21,527 nucleotides of DNA from Conidiobolus incongruus B7586 (taxonomy: Eukaryota > Entomophthoromycota > Entomophthoromycetes > Entomophthorales > Conidiobolaceae). The notes under the pieces are model-generated. The model was not told where the DNA came from. It did no database searches and saw nothing but the letters and a program-made list of their open reading frames with translations. Below, piece by piece: positions 10,600 through 20,920 of the stretch (positions are counted from its first letter, which is position 1; each line of letters starts with the position of its first letter). The stretch spans positions 1-21,527 of the forward strand of contig JNEM01008535.1 of NCBI GenBank assembly GCA_000697335.1, in the 5' to 3' direction. The position numbers were made by a program, and so were the translations under genes.

Positions 10600-13500
10600 C
10601 ATTTTAAATTTTAATGTGAATATATTGAATACATTGATGTACATATTTTTGATAAAGTTCTAACTACTTTATTATCAATTTGAAATTTAAGTTGACTCTT
10701 TCCAACCTTACTTATGACTTTTCAAGAATTTACATTAAATTTTTTTAAATTTGGAGATCCAAATATCTTCTATAAATATTGGACTTTATTCAATATATAA
10801 TATTAAAATAATTCATGTTTAATGAGCATTACTATTTTATATTGTTTAAACCTGGGATATATTTAACTTAGTTGAATAAAACATATTTATAGAATTTTAT
10901 ATACACTTCCATTTTACAAGCATAAAGAATTGAGATGATATAATATATTTTTGTGTTATGGATATTTGATTATTTATAAAATAAAAAAATATTTTAAAGG
11001 ATATTATTATTAAGTATGTATATAATTAATAAATATTATATTGTCAGTGTTATTCCCAAAATGCTATTTTTTAATAATTCTTTTTTTTAATATAAAAAAG
11101 TATTAATATTATTTTCAAATATATTTATATATTATGATGAAATTATAAATATCAAAACCTAATTCTAAATTCATTTATTATCTAAGAAAAAAAATTATAT
11201 AAAATTCAGTAAACTATCAATAAAATATGATTTCAAATTATTATTTTTTAAATATATACTCAATTATTAAAACTAATAAGCTAAAATCTTGATACCTAAG
11301 TATTAATTATTAATATAGCTTTTGCTTTTATAAAATTAAATCCAATATATTACTTATTTAAGAGTGTGGTTACAACAGCTTGAAAGCGTAGAAACGGCTA
11401 GCAATATTGACGAGAATAAATCATTAAGGTTCATTGTAAATAACTGTTGTGTATTTATAAAAATATGGATTTGGTTTGTGAATGAGAGTTTACTTAGTAA
11501 TCTCATATTTTATGAGTATATTAACTAGTCTGAATTTATATATGGATTTTAATTTCAATTCAATTGTTATTAATTAGTAGGAATAATGATTTCAAAAATA
11601 TTTATTTTGTTCTAAATATATCTAATTAATCAAATTATGAAAATTGGAAAATTGGATTATAAATTCATGTATAAATACTATTTTAATATATTATTGATTA
11701 ATATGAATAATAAATTTATATAAAAAAATAGTATTATTCAATTTATAAAAAATCGATGTTAAATTTGATTATATAATATGACATTGTTTAGATTTATAAT
11801 AATTTAGAAAATTTTTATATTAGAGTAAATGAATAAACTATAATTAAGTCAATAAAAATGGATTATATAATGGTTATTTGTAATATATAACAATTTGATT
11901 TTTAGATTTAATAATTGATATAAAGGTAAATTATAAATATAATTTACCTTTATATTTTTTACATATTTCAATCTTTTAATATATATAAATATTATGATAT
12001 TGTAGAAAGAGATTATAAAATATTTAATGATATATTGCAATTGATGTTTATACGTTATGATAATATATTATATTATATCTAATCATAATATTAAATATAT
12101 ATTATATATTAAGGTAATTTGAAAAAAGGATGTAATAAAAACAATTATAGTTTATATTAAAATAATATTTATTAATTTGATATTAGAAAATCAAACAAAC
12201 AAAATTCAATTATAATTATTCTATTAAAATACTTTATCAAAATATATATAATAAATACCAAAATTAAATTTCATAAAACAATAGATATATCAAAGATGTT
12301 TGTTATAAACTTAGCATCAAGAACAGTTATTGATTAAAATCTCCATTATCGACTGTTAATAAAAATACAAATATAAGAATTTAGATTATATAAAATTTAG
12401 TATAAATAAATTGAACACTTTTGACTAATTATTAATGGCAAATAGCCTTTGAAATTCGTTGTTTTTGAATTTGTATTTAGCCAAGTAAGGTTTAAAATGG
12501 ACTATGAAATGAGTTAATTTTGATTTTTATGTCAATAGTTAAATTTAGGTGGGATATGAGTATAACAAGTACTTTATTCATTTATTCTCTTGTTTCATTC
12601 ATCCATTACTTCAACCAATATGTGAATCTAAATAAGACCTTTAGTCTACTTGAAAATCGTCAAATTATACGAAGTGTATACTGTTTAAACATATCAATGA
12701 AAATCATTGATGTGAATATGATTTTAAATATTGAAATAGATAATTTAAAATATATTTGTATAACAGTTCGTAAATTCAAGTGGTATTTGGTGAATTTTAC
12801 ATAATAACTTCTAATAAATTAAGTAAAATACCAAATGTAATAATATGAAATTACTATATACTTATAGTTGATAAAATCAGTTGAAATATTTGTATTAGAA
12901 AGATATTAAAAAGTTTGAAATTTTCTTGAAGATCATATGCATCTAACTATTTCAATTAAGGATTTTCAAAACGCATATAGTTATCAGGTCATTGAATTAA
13001 TGATGTCCGGGTTATCATAACAGAGATTGTTTTAATAACCACCCAACCAATAAGTAATATTAGCAATAACACTTAATTGAAATAATTTTCAAGATCATCA
13101 TCATTATATGCAATCTGCAGCAAATATATCACAGTTAATACAATCGTTTTTTAATTTTATTTAATTTGATATATTCACATTTAAGAGATTTTTTTATATA
13201 TGCTATGGTAATAAGATATAAAAGTTGTTAACTAGTTTTTATTTTAATATATTATAATCTCCATACATTTATGATTGTACTTTTTATTATATCTATACCT
13301 CTCTTCCAAGGCAACACAATTACATATTGTTTTTATTCAATTTAATCACTAATCAGGCATACATTAATGGAATAACCCGATAAAATGTTTAATTCAATAA
13401 TATTGAATAAATATGACCTTAAGAACCCCAAACTCGAATTATATTAGTAAAATTAAATTTTGAGCAATTCTTTTTTTAGAGTGAATTAAGTATTATTTTT

Positions 13501-14028
13501 CAACAGCGTATAAATTCTTTATCAAAGTATATTTCTAGTTAAAAATTTCTATTTAAATATTGTCTAATATTAAAAATAAAATTTCTGTAGAAAAGATCAT
13601 TAGAATTAGCATATTTCATATCAACCAAAATATTTTTTACAGTTAAAATTCTGATCTCAATTAAGAAAGATTGGAAATTTAAATGCTAATTGGATGCATA
13701 ATATTAGCTACCCACTATTAATGTCAATCAATATGTTGTAATTTAAACAAGGTTGAAAATCAATGTAGACATACTTTCCAAACATATATTTCAATATATG
13801 CTGTGAAAAGTCAAATAACTTCATTTATAATAAACGATAGAGAAAATGCTTAAAATATCTTTATAAAATATTTTCAAGAATTATAAGTAACTGATTAATC
13901 ACCAAATGTCAATCATTTGCAATTCAATCCACAAATTATTACATAATTTGAAATCAAATTCAAAAGGATGATCATTGATATTAATTCATTGCATTATATG
14001 AAAATGTCTATCTTAATAAATTATTCAA
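10600..14028. other. Long gene-poor AT-rich region
   Basis: About 3.4 kb without a supportable gene. It contains a less AT-rich patch at about 11358-11440 and a strong palindrome at 11918-11955. An open stretch of 94 codons at 12520-12804 has no recognisable domain and an ATG set in unremarkable sequence; I treat it as chance or as a worn gene remnant. Patches such as 13000-13060 and 13300-13450 are slightly richer in G+C but yield no exon chain. Confidence 0.6.
11918..11955. repeat. 38-nt perfect palindrome with 2-nt centre
   Basis: The left arm ATATAAAGGTAAATTATA (11918-11935) and the right arm TATAATTTACCTTTATAT (11938-11955) are exact reverse complements, separated by AA. Eighteen consecutive pairs, including a GG/CC block, are far beyond what even this AT-rich background should give by chance. 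No gene lies within 1.3 kb on the left or 2.1 kb on the right. It could extrude as a cruciform, be a very short foldback element, or mark a replication or recombination site. Confidence 0.85.
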
Positions 14029-14036
14029 TATAAATA
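14029..14036 (+). promoter_or_regulatory. TATA box of the small secreted protein gene
   Basis: TATAAATA stands 67 bases before the ATG at 14096. The identical octamer precedes the receptor gene at 20873. The shared form and similar distance to the start make a true TATA box likely. Confidence 0.5.
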
Positions 14037-14095
14037 TCTGGTAGATAACACTGTACTATTACCATTGAACTATTCTTCACTTACTAGTTAACAAC

Positions 14096-14368
14096 ATGAA
14101 ATTTATTGCTCTCGCTTCAATTTTCGTTTCTTCAATTGCTGCTGCTCCTTTATTCTGGGGCGGTATTGCTGCTGTTGATGCTGGAGGTTTCTCAGTTGGA
14201 TCCCCCTCAACTGATACATTTAAATACAATTACAACGCTGGCTATGGTAACTGGCGCGGACCTCAATATCTCCCAGTCCCAGGCCCTGCTCCCGGACCCT
14301 TCTTTGGTAATCCCAATGTTCCTTTCAATGGTCAAGCTCAAGGTGCTCCCCAAGGATTCCAAGGATAA
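14096..14368 (+). CDS. Small secreted Gly/Pro-rich protein
   Basis: An intronless frame of 90 residues whose family I do not recognise. Residues 1-17 form a clear signal peptide: MK, a hydrophobic core (FIALASIFVSSI), then AAA, with cleavage likely before PLFWGG. The mature part of about 73 residues has no Cys, is rich in Gly, Pro, Asn, Gln and aromatic residues (YNYNAGYGNWRGPQYLP, PGPAPGPFFGNP), and ends in a loose QGxPQGFQG repeat. That suggests a disordered, perhaps wall-associated or extracellular-matrix protein; this is inference. C-rich codons, a TATA box 67 bases upstream and an AATAAA downstream point to an expressed gene. The frame continues past the TAA with GVPQESINRKV to a second TAA at 14402-14404, so the stop may be recent. 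An overlapping +2-frame reading of similar length is a shadow. Confidence 0.8.
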   Translation: MKFIALASIFVSSIAAAPLFWGGIAAVDAGGFSVGSPSTDTFKYNYNAGYGNWRGPQYLPVPGPAPGPFFGNPNVPFNGQAQGAPQGFQG

Positions 14369-14443
14369 GGAGTTCCTCAAGAATCTATAAATCGCAAAGT
14401 CTAATCTTCAAATCCAATGAATCTATTTAAACATCACTACACG

Positions 14444-14449
14444 AATAAA
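14444..14449 (+). terminator. Poly(A) signal of the secreted protein gene
   Basis: AATAAA lies 76 bases after the first stop and 40 bases after the second in-frame stop. It is a suitable position for the end of this short transcript. Confidence 0.4.
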
Positions 14450-14940
14450 CAATTATTAAATCAATAGTATATATCTATTCGTTATATAAATATATTGATT
14501 GTATTGTAATTAATACCTTATTAATTTTATCATCCAAATCTGAAGTATATTTTTGTCTTTATGATTTCTTATTAAGAATTAATAATATAGTGCATTTAAT
14601 CAGTTTTTATTACAAAAATATACTTTCTCCTGTCTATAATAAATTCTAATAATTTAACTTTATTCAACTAAATTTATTGAAACTTTAATTATTGAATTAT
14701 AGTAAATTATAAAAATACTAAAGTGGTATTAAATTTTATTATTATGCTGTTTCTAATGTTTAACAAATATAAATTAATTTGATATAGAATTTTAGATTAA
14801 CTATAATATTATTATAGATTGCATAATTGTAAAATATTGTATCTTAACTTTATACCATAAGGGCAAAAGTTTATTGCAAAAAAAATGTAGATTAAATGAT
14901 TGTATCGATAACAGATAAAAAAACAAATCACTAATTTCTA
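14450..14940. other. AT-rich spacer
   Basis: Plain A/T-rich sequence downstream of the secreted protein gene. No open frame or structured element was seen. Confidence 0.6.
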
Positions 14941-15300
14941 TTTATTTGAGCCTTTTTATAAATATTGTGGCTACTAAAATAGTATCCCGCCCGACCAACT
15001 CCATTTCTCAGTTTATTACCTTATAGAGATATAATCTCTCAATATCTGTCACACCACTTCAAGGTCTCATTTTTCTGAAGACTTAATTCACTTCTTTGAA
15101 CTACCTATGACCAACGAATGGCCTATAAAAGAATCATTGTCGAAATGCATTTTCATCATCACCTCTGGTATTATGTGAAGCCCATTAATCTCTTAACAAA
15201 CTCTAATAAAGCACCTTAACCCAACCTACCAAACTAACCACAAGCAAGACACTCCCTTTTCTATTAGCAGTGATTCATTAGCAATCGGTAAAGCCTCAAC
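14941..15300. other. Pyrimidine-rich island 1, function unknown
   Basis: About 360 bases stand out from the flanks by richer G+C and a strong C/T bias on the + strand. All frames hold stops. On the - strand one open run of about 35 codons, over roughly 15090-15190, reads like worn protein sequence but matches nothing I know. A TATAAAAG lies at 15124-15131 and an AGAGAT-ATA-ATCTCT hairpin at 15025-15039. It carries one copy of a diverged repeat shared with island 2. It may be a decayed gene, a non-coding RNA locus or a relic of an unclassified repeat. Confidence 0.5.
15147..15260 (+). repeat. Diverged direct repeat, copy 1
   Basis: Shared blocks in the same order as copy 2: GC(C)ATTTTCA, CCTC, TGG, TGAAnCCCATTAAT, CTTAAC, TCT, then ACCACnnGC and ACTCC(C)TTTT. 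Copy 1 is longer because of small insertions of about 5-20 bases between blocks. Its partner is about 865 bases to the right in the same orientation. Confidence 0.5.
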
Positions 15301-15759
15301 ATATTAGAATATTTAAAATTAATTTAAATAGAATCTGATATAACTTTAATTTTTAATAGGTATTTAATGAAGTATTTTTTTAATTTAGAATAGATTGTAC
15401 ATTTTTATTGCTTAATTATTATACATATTTTATATTCTATTAAAACACTAAATTAAATTTCTTATATTATAAAAGTATCAAATCGATTTAAAATTGAAAT
15501 ATCTATATAACTCATACTTTATCAATTATTATTTAATTAATCTTTCCATTATAAATATAATTTTTATAAATCAATTAATTATTTTTATATATACTAATTC
15601 TGATATTTAAAAAATGATAATTAAAAATATATTATTATAAATTAATTTTGATATTGAATATTTAAATATTATATTTAACTATAGTTTTATATATTTTTTC
15701 TTAAATTATTTTGAAAGAATGATTTTAATAATTATAAAAGGGTATACATTATAACAAAT
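15301..15759. other. AT-rich spacer between the two islands
   Basis: Nearly pure A/T sequence with no coding signal. It sharply separates the two more balanced islands. Confidence 0.6.
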
Positions 15760-16155
15760 TTTGATGGGAAATAATCTTGTCAATTACTCAAGAAACTTCA
15801 ATTACTACTCTGAATCAAGAGGCCACATCAGAGAACACCAATTTCCTGAACTCTAATATAACATTATCACGAACGAACTAATAAACACATCTCTTTTATC
15901 TTCATTTCAAAAGTATCCAGTCTCTAAGTTTTTCTTATAACTCTGATAAAAGTATTGAATTGTGGTGAGCTTGAGATATTTACTTTACTCCAAGAATCCG
16001 ATTTACAGTAAGCCATTTTCACCTCATTTGGTGAACCCCATTAATTTCCCTTAACTCTGTGGTAATCTATCATTTACCACCGGCGATACTCCTTTTAAAC
16101 TCTATATAAAAGTCTATTTCCTTCAACTCACAATCATTGTTGTCAATTATAGAGG
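15760..16155. other. Pyrimidine-rich island 2, function unknown
   Basis: About 400 bases with the same compositional break and C/T bias as island 1. Short open runs exist on both strands (about 37 codons in each case), but all are interrupted and I recognise none. It contains the second repeat copy, two small hairpins (16018-16035 and 16059-16080), and a TATATAAAAG at 16103-16112. That box is followed about 40 bases on by a possible GTATATG splice donor. It could be a worn gene copy or an RNA locus. Confidence 0.5.
16012..16096 (+). repeat. Diverged direct repeat, copy 2
   Basis: Copy 2 of the repeat described at 15147, with the same blocks in the same order but tighter spacing. It also carries TTCACC/GGTGAA and GTGGTAA/TTACCAC inverted pairs. 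Only the first has a counterpart (TCAC/GTGA) in copy 1. Confidence 0.5.
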
Positions 16156-18472
16156 TATATGAATTGGGTCTTTTAATATTTACAAAAAATTGCAAAATAT
16201 AATTAATTTAATATTACAAATTAATATTTAGAATAATTTGGCTTTAAAAATTATACTAAGTATATTAAACACTTTTATTTAATATTTTAAAATTTTAAAT
16301 TACTAAAAATTAAACATTAAAATATATTTTTTTAATATTTTTATAAACTCATATTATAATATAATAATGTTAATATTGATAATCAATGATTATATCTAAT
16401 TATTAATAAAAAAATTTTTTTTAATTTTCAAAAATAATTTAGATTTTAAAGTATTTAAATTAAAGATTTTATTGAAATTTTGTATAAATTAATTAATTCT
16501 TAAAAAAAATTATAAAATTATTCAAATTATCCTATTACCTCAGTTCTTTTATTCAATACAGTCATAATTTGATATCAATTTATTAATTAAATACAAGTAG
16601 ATTTAGTATATATTTAATAAACTGTGTTAAAATGTAAAATAATGAAAAATATTTACACTATATTCTATTTTTATGTTACTTTGTGTTCATAATTTTTAAA
16701 AGTATAATGTATAATATCAATATATTAAATTTGCCCTATGGTTATATTTGATATTCAGTTAATGGAATATACCTAAAAATTCCACTTAAAATCATTTGAT
16801 TAAATTTAATAATATATATGAGGTTATCAATATAATCAAATGTCTAATAAGAAATAGATTAAAAATATGTGATATCCCTCAACCAGATTAAAAAGTTATA
16901 TAATCTTCAAAAATATTGTGTTTTGAGTAATATTCAAATTCATCAGAAAATATGTGCAAAGAAAACTTTGATCATTTATTAAATTCCTAATACAAAATTA
17001 AATTTAGTCTAATAATACTTATTTGACTAATTTTATATTGACTTGATGATTTGAGTGTCTGAGTTTTATTTTTCCTGATCAAATATTTTGAAAATTATGC
17101 ATCAATTCTTTATGTTAAGTAAATTAACATAATATTATTTACACTATAGAATTGAAATTTATTGGGAATATTAGATTGTAATACAATTTACTCAATTATG
17201 AGTAATTACATGCATCCAATAAAAATTTATCAAATGAAAATAAACCAATAAAATTAAATAATTAATTATTGGGAATGATAAATTATATCGAATACTGTCC
17301 TAAAAGCGTTAAGCTAGGACTTCATTTATAGAACCACATATGTTTACATATTATTATGAAACCACATTTTATCATTTATGATTTTAAAGATAATTTAGGA
17401 TATGTCACAAGGGTGAACTGGACTCATAATAATCCAACATTTAATCTATCAATTCCTCTTTTGATCATTAAAAATTAAAATCATTAAAATTATTGAATTT
17501 AATTAAAATATAATATTAAATAATATACCAATAATATCAAAAAAGGTATATAATTAAAAAATTATATATCTATGTGGGCAGTTACTCAAAAAAAATAAAT
17601 ATGTCATTATTGATGAATACAAATGGTTAGAAATTACATGTTAAAAAGATTTAAAGTTTCGGAGTATTATTACCATCAACCTTTTCAGTTCTTTGCCTTA
17701 ATGATAATGTAATATATTCAATAGGATGTTACTTCCAATTTCTCTAATTATTCGAATTCCTTTTAACTTTACTAAATATTTTTTTTATTCTCTGTACTTT
17801 TATTTTGAGTCACATAATTATACAAATTGATATTCATTTATTTTCAGTATGACATATTTGACTCAAAAATTTATATTTCATTAATCTTATTCTAAAAAAT
17901 GATTAATAATAATAAATAAATTTATAATATTAATCGAAACTTATTATAAAGTTATTTTAATATTTTAGATGAACAAACTGCATATTGATATAATTATATT
18001 TGCAATTTTAGGAGAATATGGTTTATTTATATTTAGTGTTTACAATCAAATTGTATAAATTATTCACAATTGATAAATAAAAAATGAATGATAAACTTAA
18101 ATTATATAACTATTTTGTTTTAAAAATTAGCATTAATACAAGATGTTGATTAGTTTGATAGCTGTAATAAATTATATGATTTGATTAAAATGATTAATCT
18201 CATAATTCATAATTGAAAAAATGTTAGTAACAATATATATTGCTAAAGCTCCATTGATTATTTTTATAAAATGGGTTGATTTACTATTGTTAGTTATAAT
18301 AAAAAAATATAATTATTATAATTGTTTCACATGCAAAAAATATTAAAATCAAATTTTATTCTAAATGAAATTATTAAAAACAAATCATATATTATTAGTA
18401 TTATAGTATAAATAAAAATAAATTCCGTATTATTAAAATGCAAAAATACAATTGAAGCTATGATTATAAAAG
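16156..18472. other. Long gene-poor AT-rich region
   Basis: About 2.3 kb with no supportable gene. Slightly less AT-rich patches occur at about 17290-17350 (with a GTCCTA/TAGGAC hairpin), 17400-17460 and 17650-17710, but no exon chain could be assembled on either strand. Confidence 0.6.
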
Positions 18473-18478
18473 TTTATT
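18473..18478 (-). terminator. Possible poly(A) signal of the Mgr3-like gene
   Basis: Read on the - strand this is AATAAA, about 46 bases after the stop at 18524-18526. Position is suitable. Confidence 0.35.
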
Positions 18479-18523
18479 AAATAAATATCATATAATAATA
18501 TGATAAAAATGTATAAGAAAAAA

Positions 18524-19838
18524 TTAACGTTGGAGAGAGGGTTGAACCCGATCCTCATCAATTAATTTTTCTAAATGATTTTGAATGCCTTTAACAGTTT
18601 TGGAATCCAAACTCTCTTGTAGTTTTTTATGATTTAAAATCTCCCCATACATTTGAATAGCATTAGGTATATCGTGAATTTTCTATTATTAATAATTAAT
18701 ATAAAGATAAAATTAACTATGATTAAATTGTTACCTCGTAGACATGTCCCAAATTATGTTTTAGCACTGCCATAGTATGATATCCATCAGATGTGTAATA
18801 TCCATTTTGCTCCAAAGTCTCTATTCCTTTAACGAAACTTGATTTGGCAACTTCATAATGTTTGAGTTTAAACTGACAGCTTCCCAAATTACACCAGAGT
18901 TGAGCCAATACTTCGTGGGATGGATTCAGTAAGATAGCGCTGTAGTAAAGAGGCAAAGCAAGTCGTACTTGGTTATTGAGACGATAAAAATCAGCGAGAC
19001 GTTCAAAACAGCACACAATCTCTTCTTTAGGAATCCACTTGGGATACTTGGGAATAGGAAAGTTTTTAGGAAGAGAGGTCAATGGGTCCAACTTCGTTTC
19101 TTCTTGGTCAGGAGAAAACTCATGAGTTAAAGAATTAGCTAAATTGTTGGCTAATATAGTTTCTAAGCTCCAGCACAAATACTGTTCTTGTGTTGCGAGA
19201 TATTCCATTCTATCGTTTGGGTTTTGAGACGCTAGTTCTCCATAATTATGAGCCAGCTTCTGGAATATTCCTACTACTTTGAGCTTAGACTTGGGAGATA
19301 ACGAACTAGATAGGCCAATATCTTTAGGCTTATGGTAAATTGATTTTGGAGCTAGTAATTCAATAGCATTATAGTATTGCTTATTAGCTTCCTTTAGTTG
19401 ATTATTAAGTTCATAAACATGTGCTAACTCCAATAGAGTTCCAATATAATAGGAAGAAGATTGATCTACTTCTGGATTATTCTTCATTGCTTCAATAGCC
19501 TTAATGTAATATTCGATAGCAGTGGGATAATCACTATGTCTATTTTTTGCCCATAACGCTTTTCTCAGCAGATCTCTAGCATCTGGAGGGAAGAGCGAAA
19601 TATTAGGAAATACAAGATGATAAAGCCCATAAGTTCCTAAAACGAGTCCAGTAGTAATAATGAGAGTTTTAGAAAAGCTCCATCCCTTTTGGGGAGTTTG
19701 TGTCGAAGCTTGAGCTATTTGTTGATTTATCAGAAAAGAATGTTTTCGGAAATTAGCCTGTCTAATGAGATTTCGATTAATACTGTGCTGTCTAACGAAT
19801 CTAAATGAGCGGAATGGGGTAATTTTCAAAACATTCAT
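18524..19838 (-). CDS. MGR3: Mgr3-like mitochondrial inner-membrane TPR protein, 2 exons
   Basis: Exon 1 is 19838-18735 and exon 2 is 18682-18524, separated by a 52-nt intron, giving 420 residues. The start is the first ATG (19838); the open frame extends two codons further only through a TTG. Residues 1-50 are rich in Arg, Asn and Ser with almost no acid, as in a mitochondrial presequence. One membrane helix follows at about 57-77 (TLIITTGLVLGTYGLYHLVF). The soluble part carries TPR-like helix pairs, clearest at 83-162 (LLRKALWAKN, YPTAIEYYIKAIEAM, ELAHVYELNNQLKEANKQYYNAIELL) and at 270-385. Mgr3 is a fungal adaptor feeding substrates to the i-AAA protease Yme1 with Mgr1 (family knowledge). 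The LRKAL plus TPR layout after a single helix fits, but another mitochondrial TPR protein remains possible. Exon 2 adds KIHDIPNAIQMYGEIL, which completes the last repeat. Confidence 0.82.
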
Positions 19839-20872
19839 TTTCAATAATGATAATACTAAAGTTTGAAATTTATTATCTTATCAAATATTTTCAAGATATA
19901 TATATATATATATATATATTTAACAACTATATTAAATTGAATATAATTATATATTAATATGTATAGCTCGATATTAGGGTTGACTATAATTTATAGATAA
20001 GTGGTAACAAGTAAAAATATAACATTCATTAAAATAATAAAGAATCAGATTAAATCAATTTGACGTCACAACATTAATCAAATCATACTAGGCTTTTCAA
20101 ATACTAATAAAAATGAGAAATTTTATAATAGTCTTTATTATGCTCAAAGAATTAATTGATATTCGAGACATAATATTACTAGAAATCCTAAGTCGTATTT
20201 TAATGAAATATTTAAACTAATTATTTTTATAAAAATATATCGGTTTGTTAAAACGACTCTTAAACTATTCATTTTCAAATTCAATGTATAAGATTAAATA
20301 GGTAAATTGAATTAGAAAACTAAACTCAAAACTTTGGAGATTTGTGAATTAAATTTAATTGATATATATTAAAAATTCTGCACAATTTTGTCTTTTAATT
20401 TTTCAGTTTGAAAAGTAAATCTATTCAAATTTATTAATAAATCATGACCTTTCATTTCAAATCTCAAATATATTACAAATTTAATATAAAATCTTATTTT
20501 AATAAATAATATTAAGAACGTTATTTTATCAAAAAACTACCTACTATAATTAAAATTGATTAATATCAATATCATATATGTACATTAACATTTTTGATTT
20601 TTGTAATCAGACAAATATTTTTAATTGTATTTTTAAATTACAACTCGTTTATTTTGAATATGGATATAATAATCATATCAGACTTTAATTCAACCCAATC
20701 CAATATTGCTAATATGTGCTATATCATATGAAAATAAATTATATTTAATTAATATGAACAATAGGGTGAATATATTAGAATCGGTTATAAATTTGGTAAT
20801 GATTAACTATATTTCAACAATCAAATTCAAAATCAGATTTTAAATTTAGTTGAAAATTATAATCACATTGTA
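19839..20872. other. Divergent intergenic region between the Mgr3-like and receptor genes
   Basis: About 1 kb serves as upstream DNA for both flanking genes, which point away from each other. It begins with an AT dinucleotide run close to the Mgr3-like start and ends with a clear TATA box for the receptor. Nothing coding was seen. Confidence 0.6.
19896..19919. repeat. (AT)12 microsatellite
   Basis: Twelve uninterrupted AT units lie about 60 bases upstream of the Mgr3-like start codon, where they may sit in or next to its promoter. Length is likely variable between strains (inference). Confidence 0.9.
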
Positions 20873-20880
20873 TATAAATA
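20873..20880 (+). promoter_or_regulatory. TATA box of the receptor gene
   Basis: TATAAATA followed by CCCC lies 48 bases before the ATG at 20921. It is the same octamer as at 14029. If transcription begins about 30 bases downstream, the 5' UTR would be under 20 bases. Confidence 0.55.
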
Positions 20881-20920
20881 CCCCTTATTCTTTTGATTTG
20901 GTAAAATACAATTTTTAAAG

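Noticed and set aside
10567-10640. A further CWC27 intron starting at GTTAGT
   Set aside because: No convincing last exon follows, and a poly(A) signal lies 23 bases after the in-frame stop.
11849-12040. 63-codon open frame on the - strand
   Set aside because: Composed almost wholly of Ile, Tyr, Asn and Lys as expected from A/T-rich DNA, and it runs through the palindrome.
12520-12804. 94-codon open frame on the + strand
   Set aside because: No signal peptide, domain or repeat; composition fits chance in A/T-rich DNA. It might be a worn gene remnant, but nothing supports a call.
16793-16842. 10-bp inverted repeat CATTTGATTA/TAATCAAATG with a 30-nt loop
   Set aside because: At this base composition several such pairs are expected by chance in a window of this size.
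17297-17320. GTCCTA/TAGGAC hairpin
   Set aside because: Only six pairs with a long loop, no flanking gene and no second copy. Likely chance.
18539-18549. GGGTTGAACCC resembling a tRNA T-arm
   Set aside because: No acceptor, D or anticodon arms fit around it, and it lies inside the last exon of the Mgr3-like gene, where it encodes part of DRVQPS.
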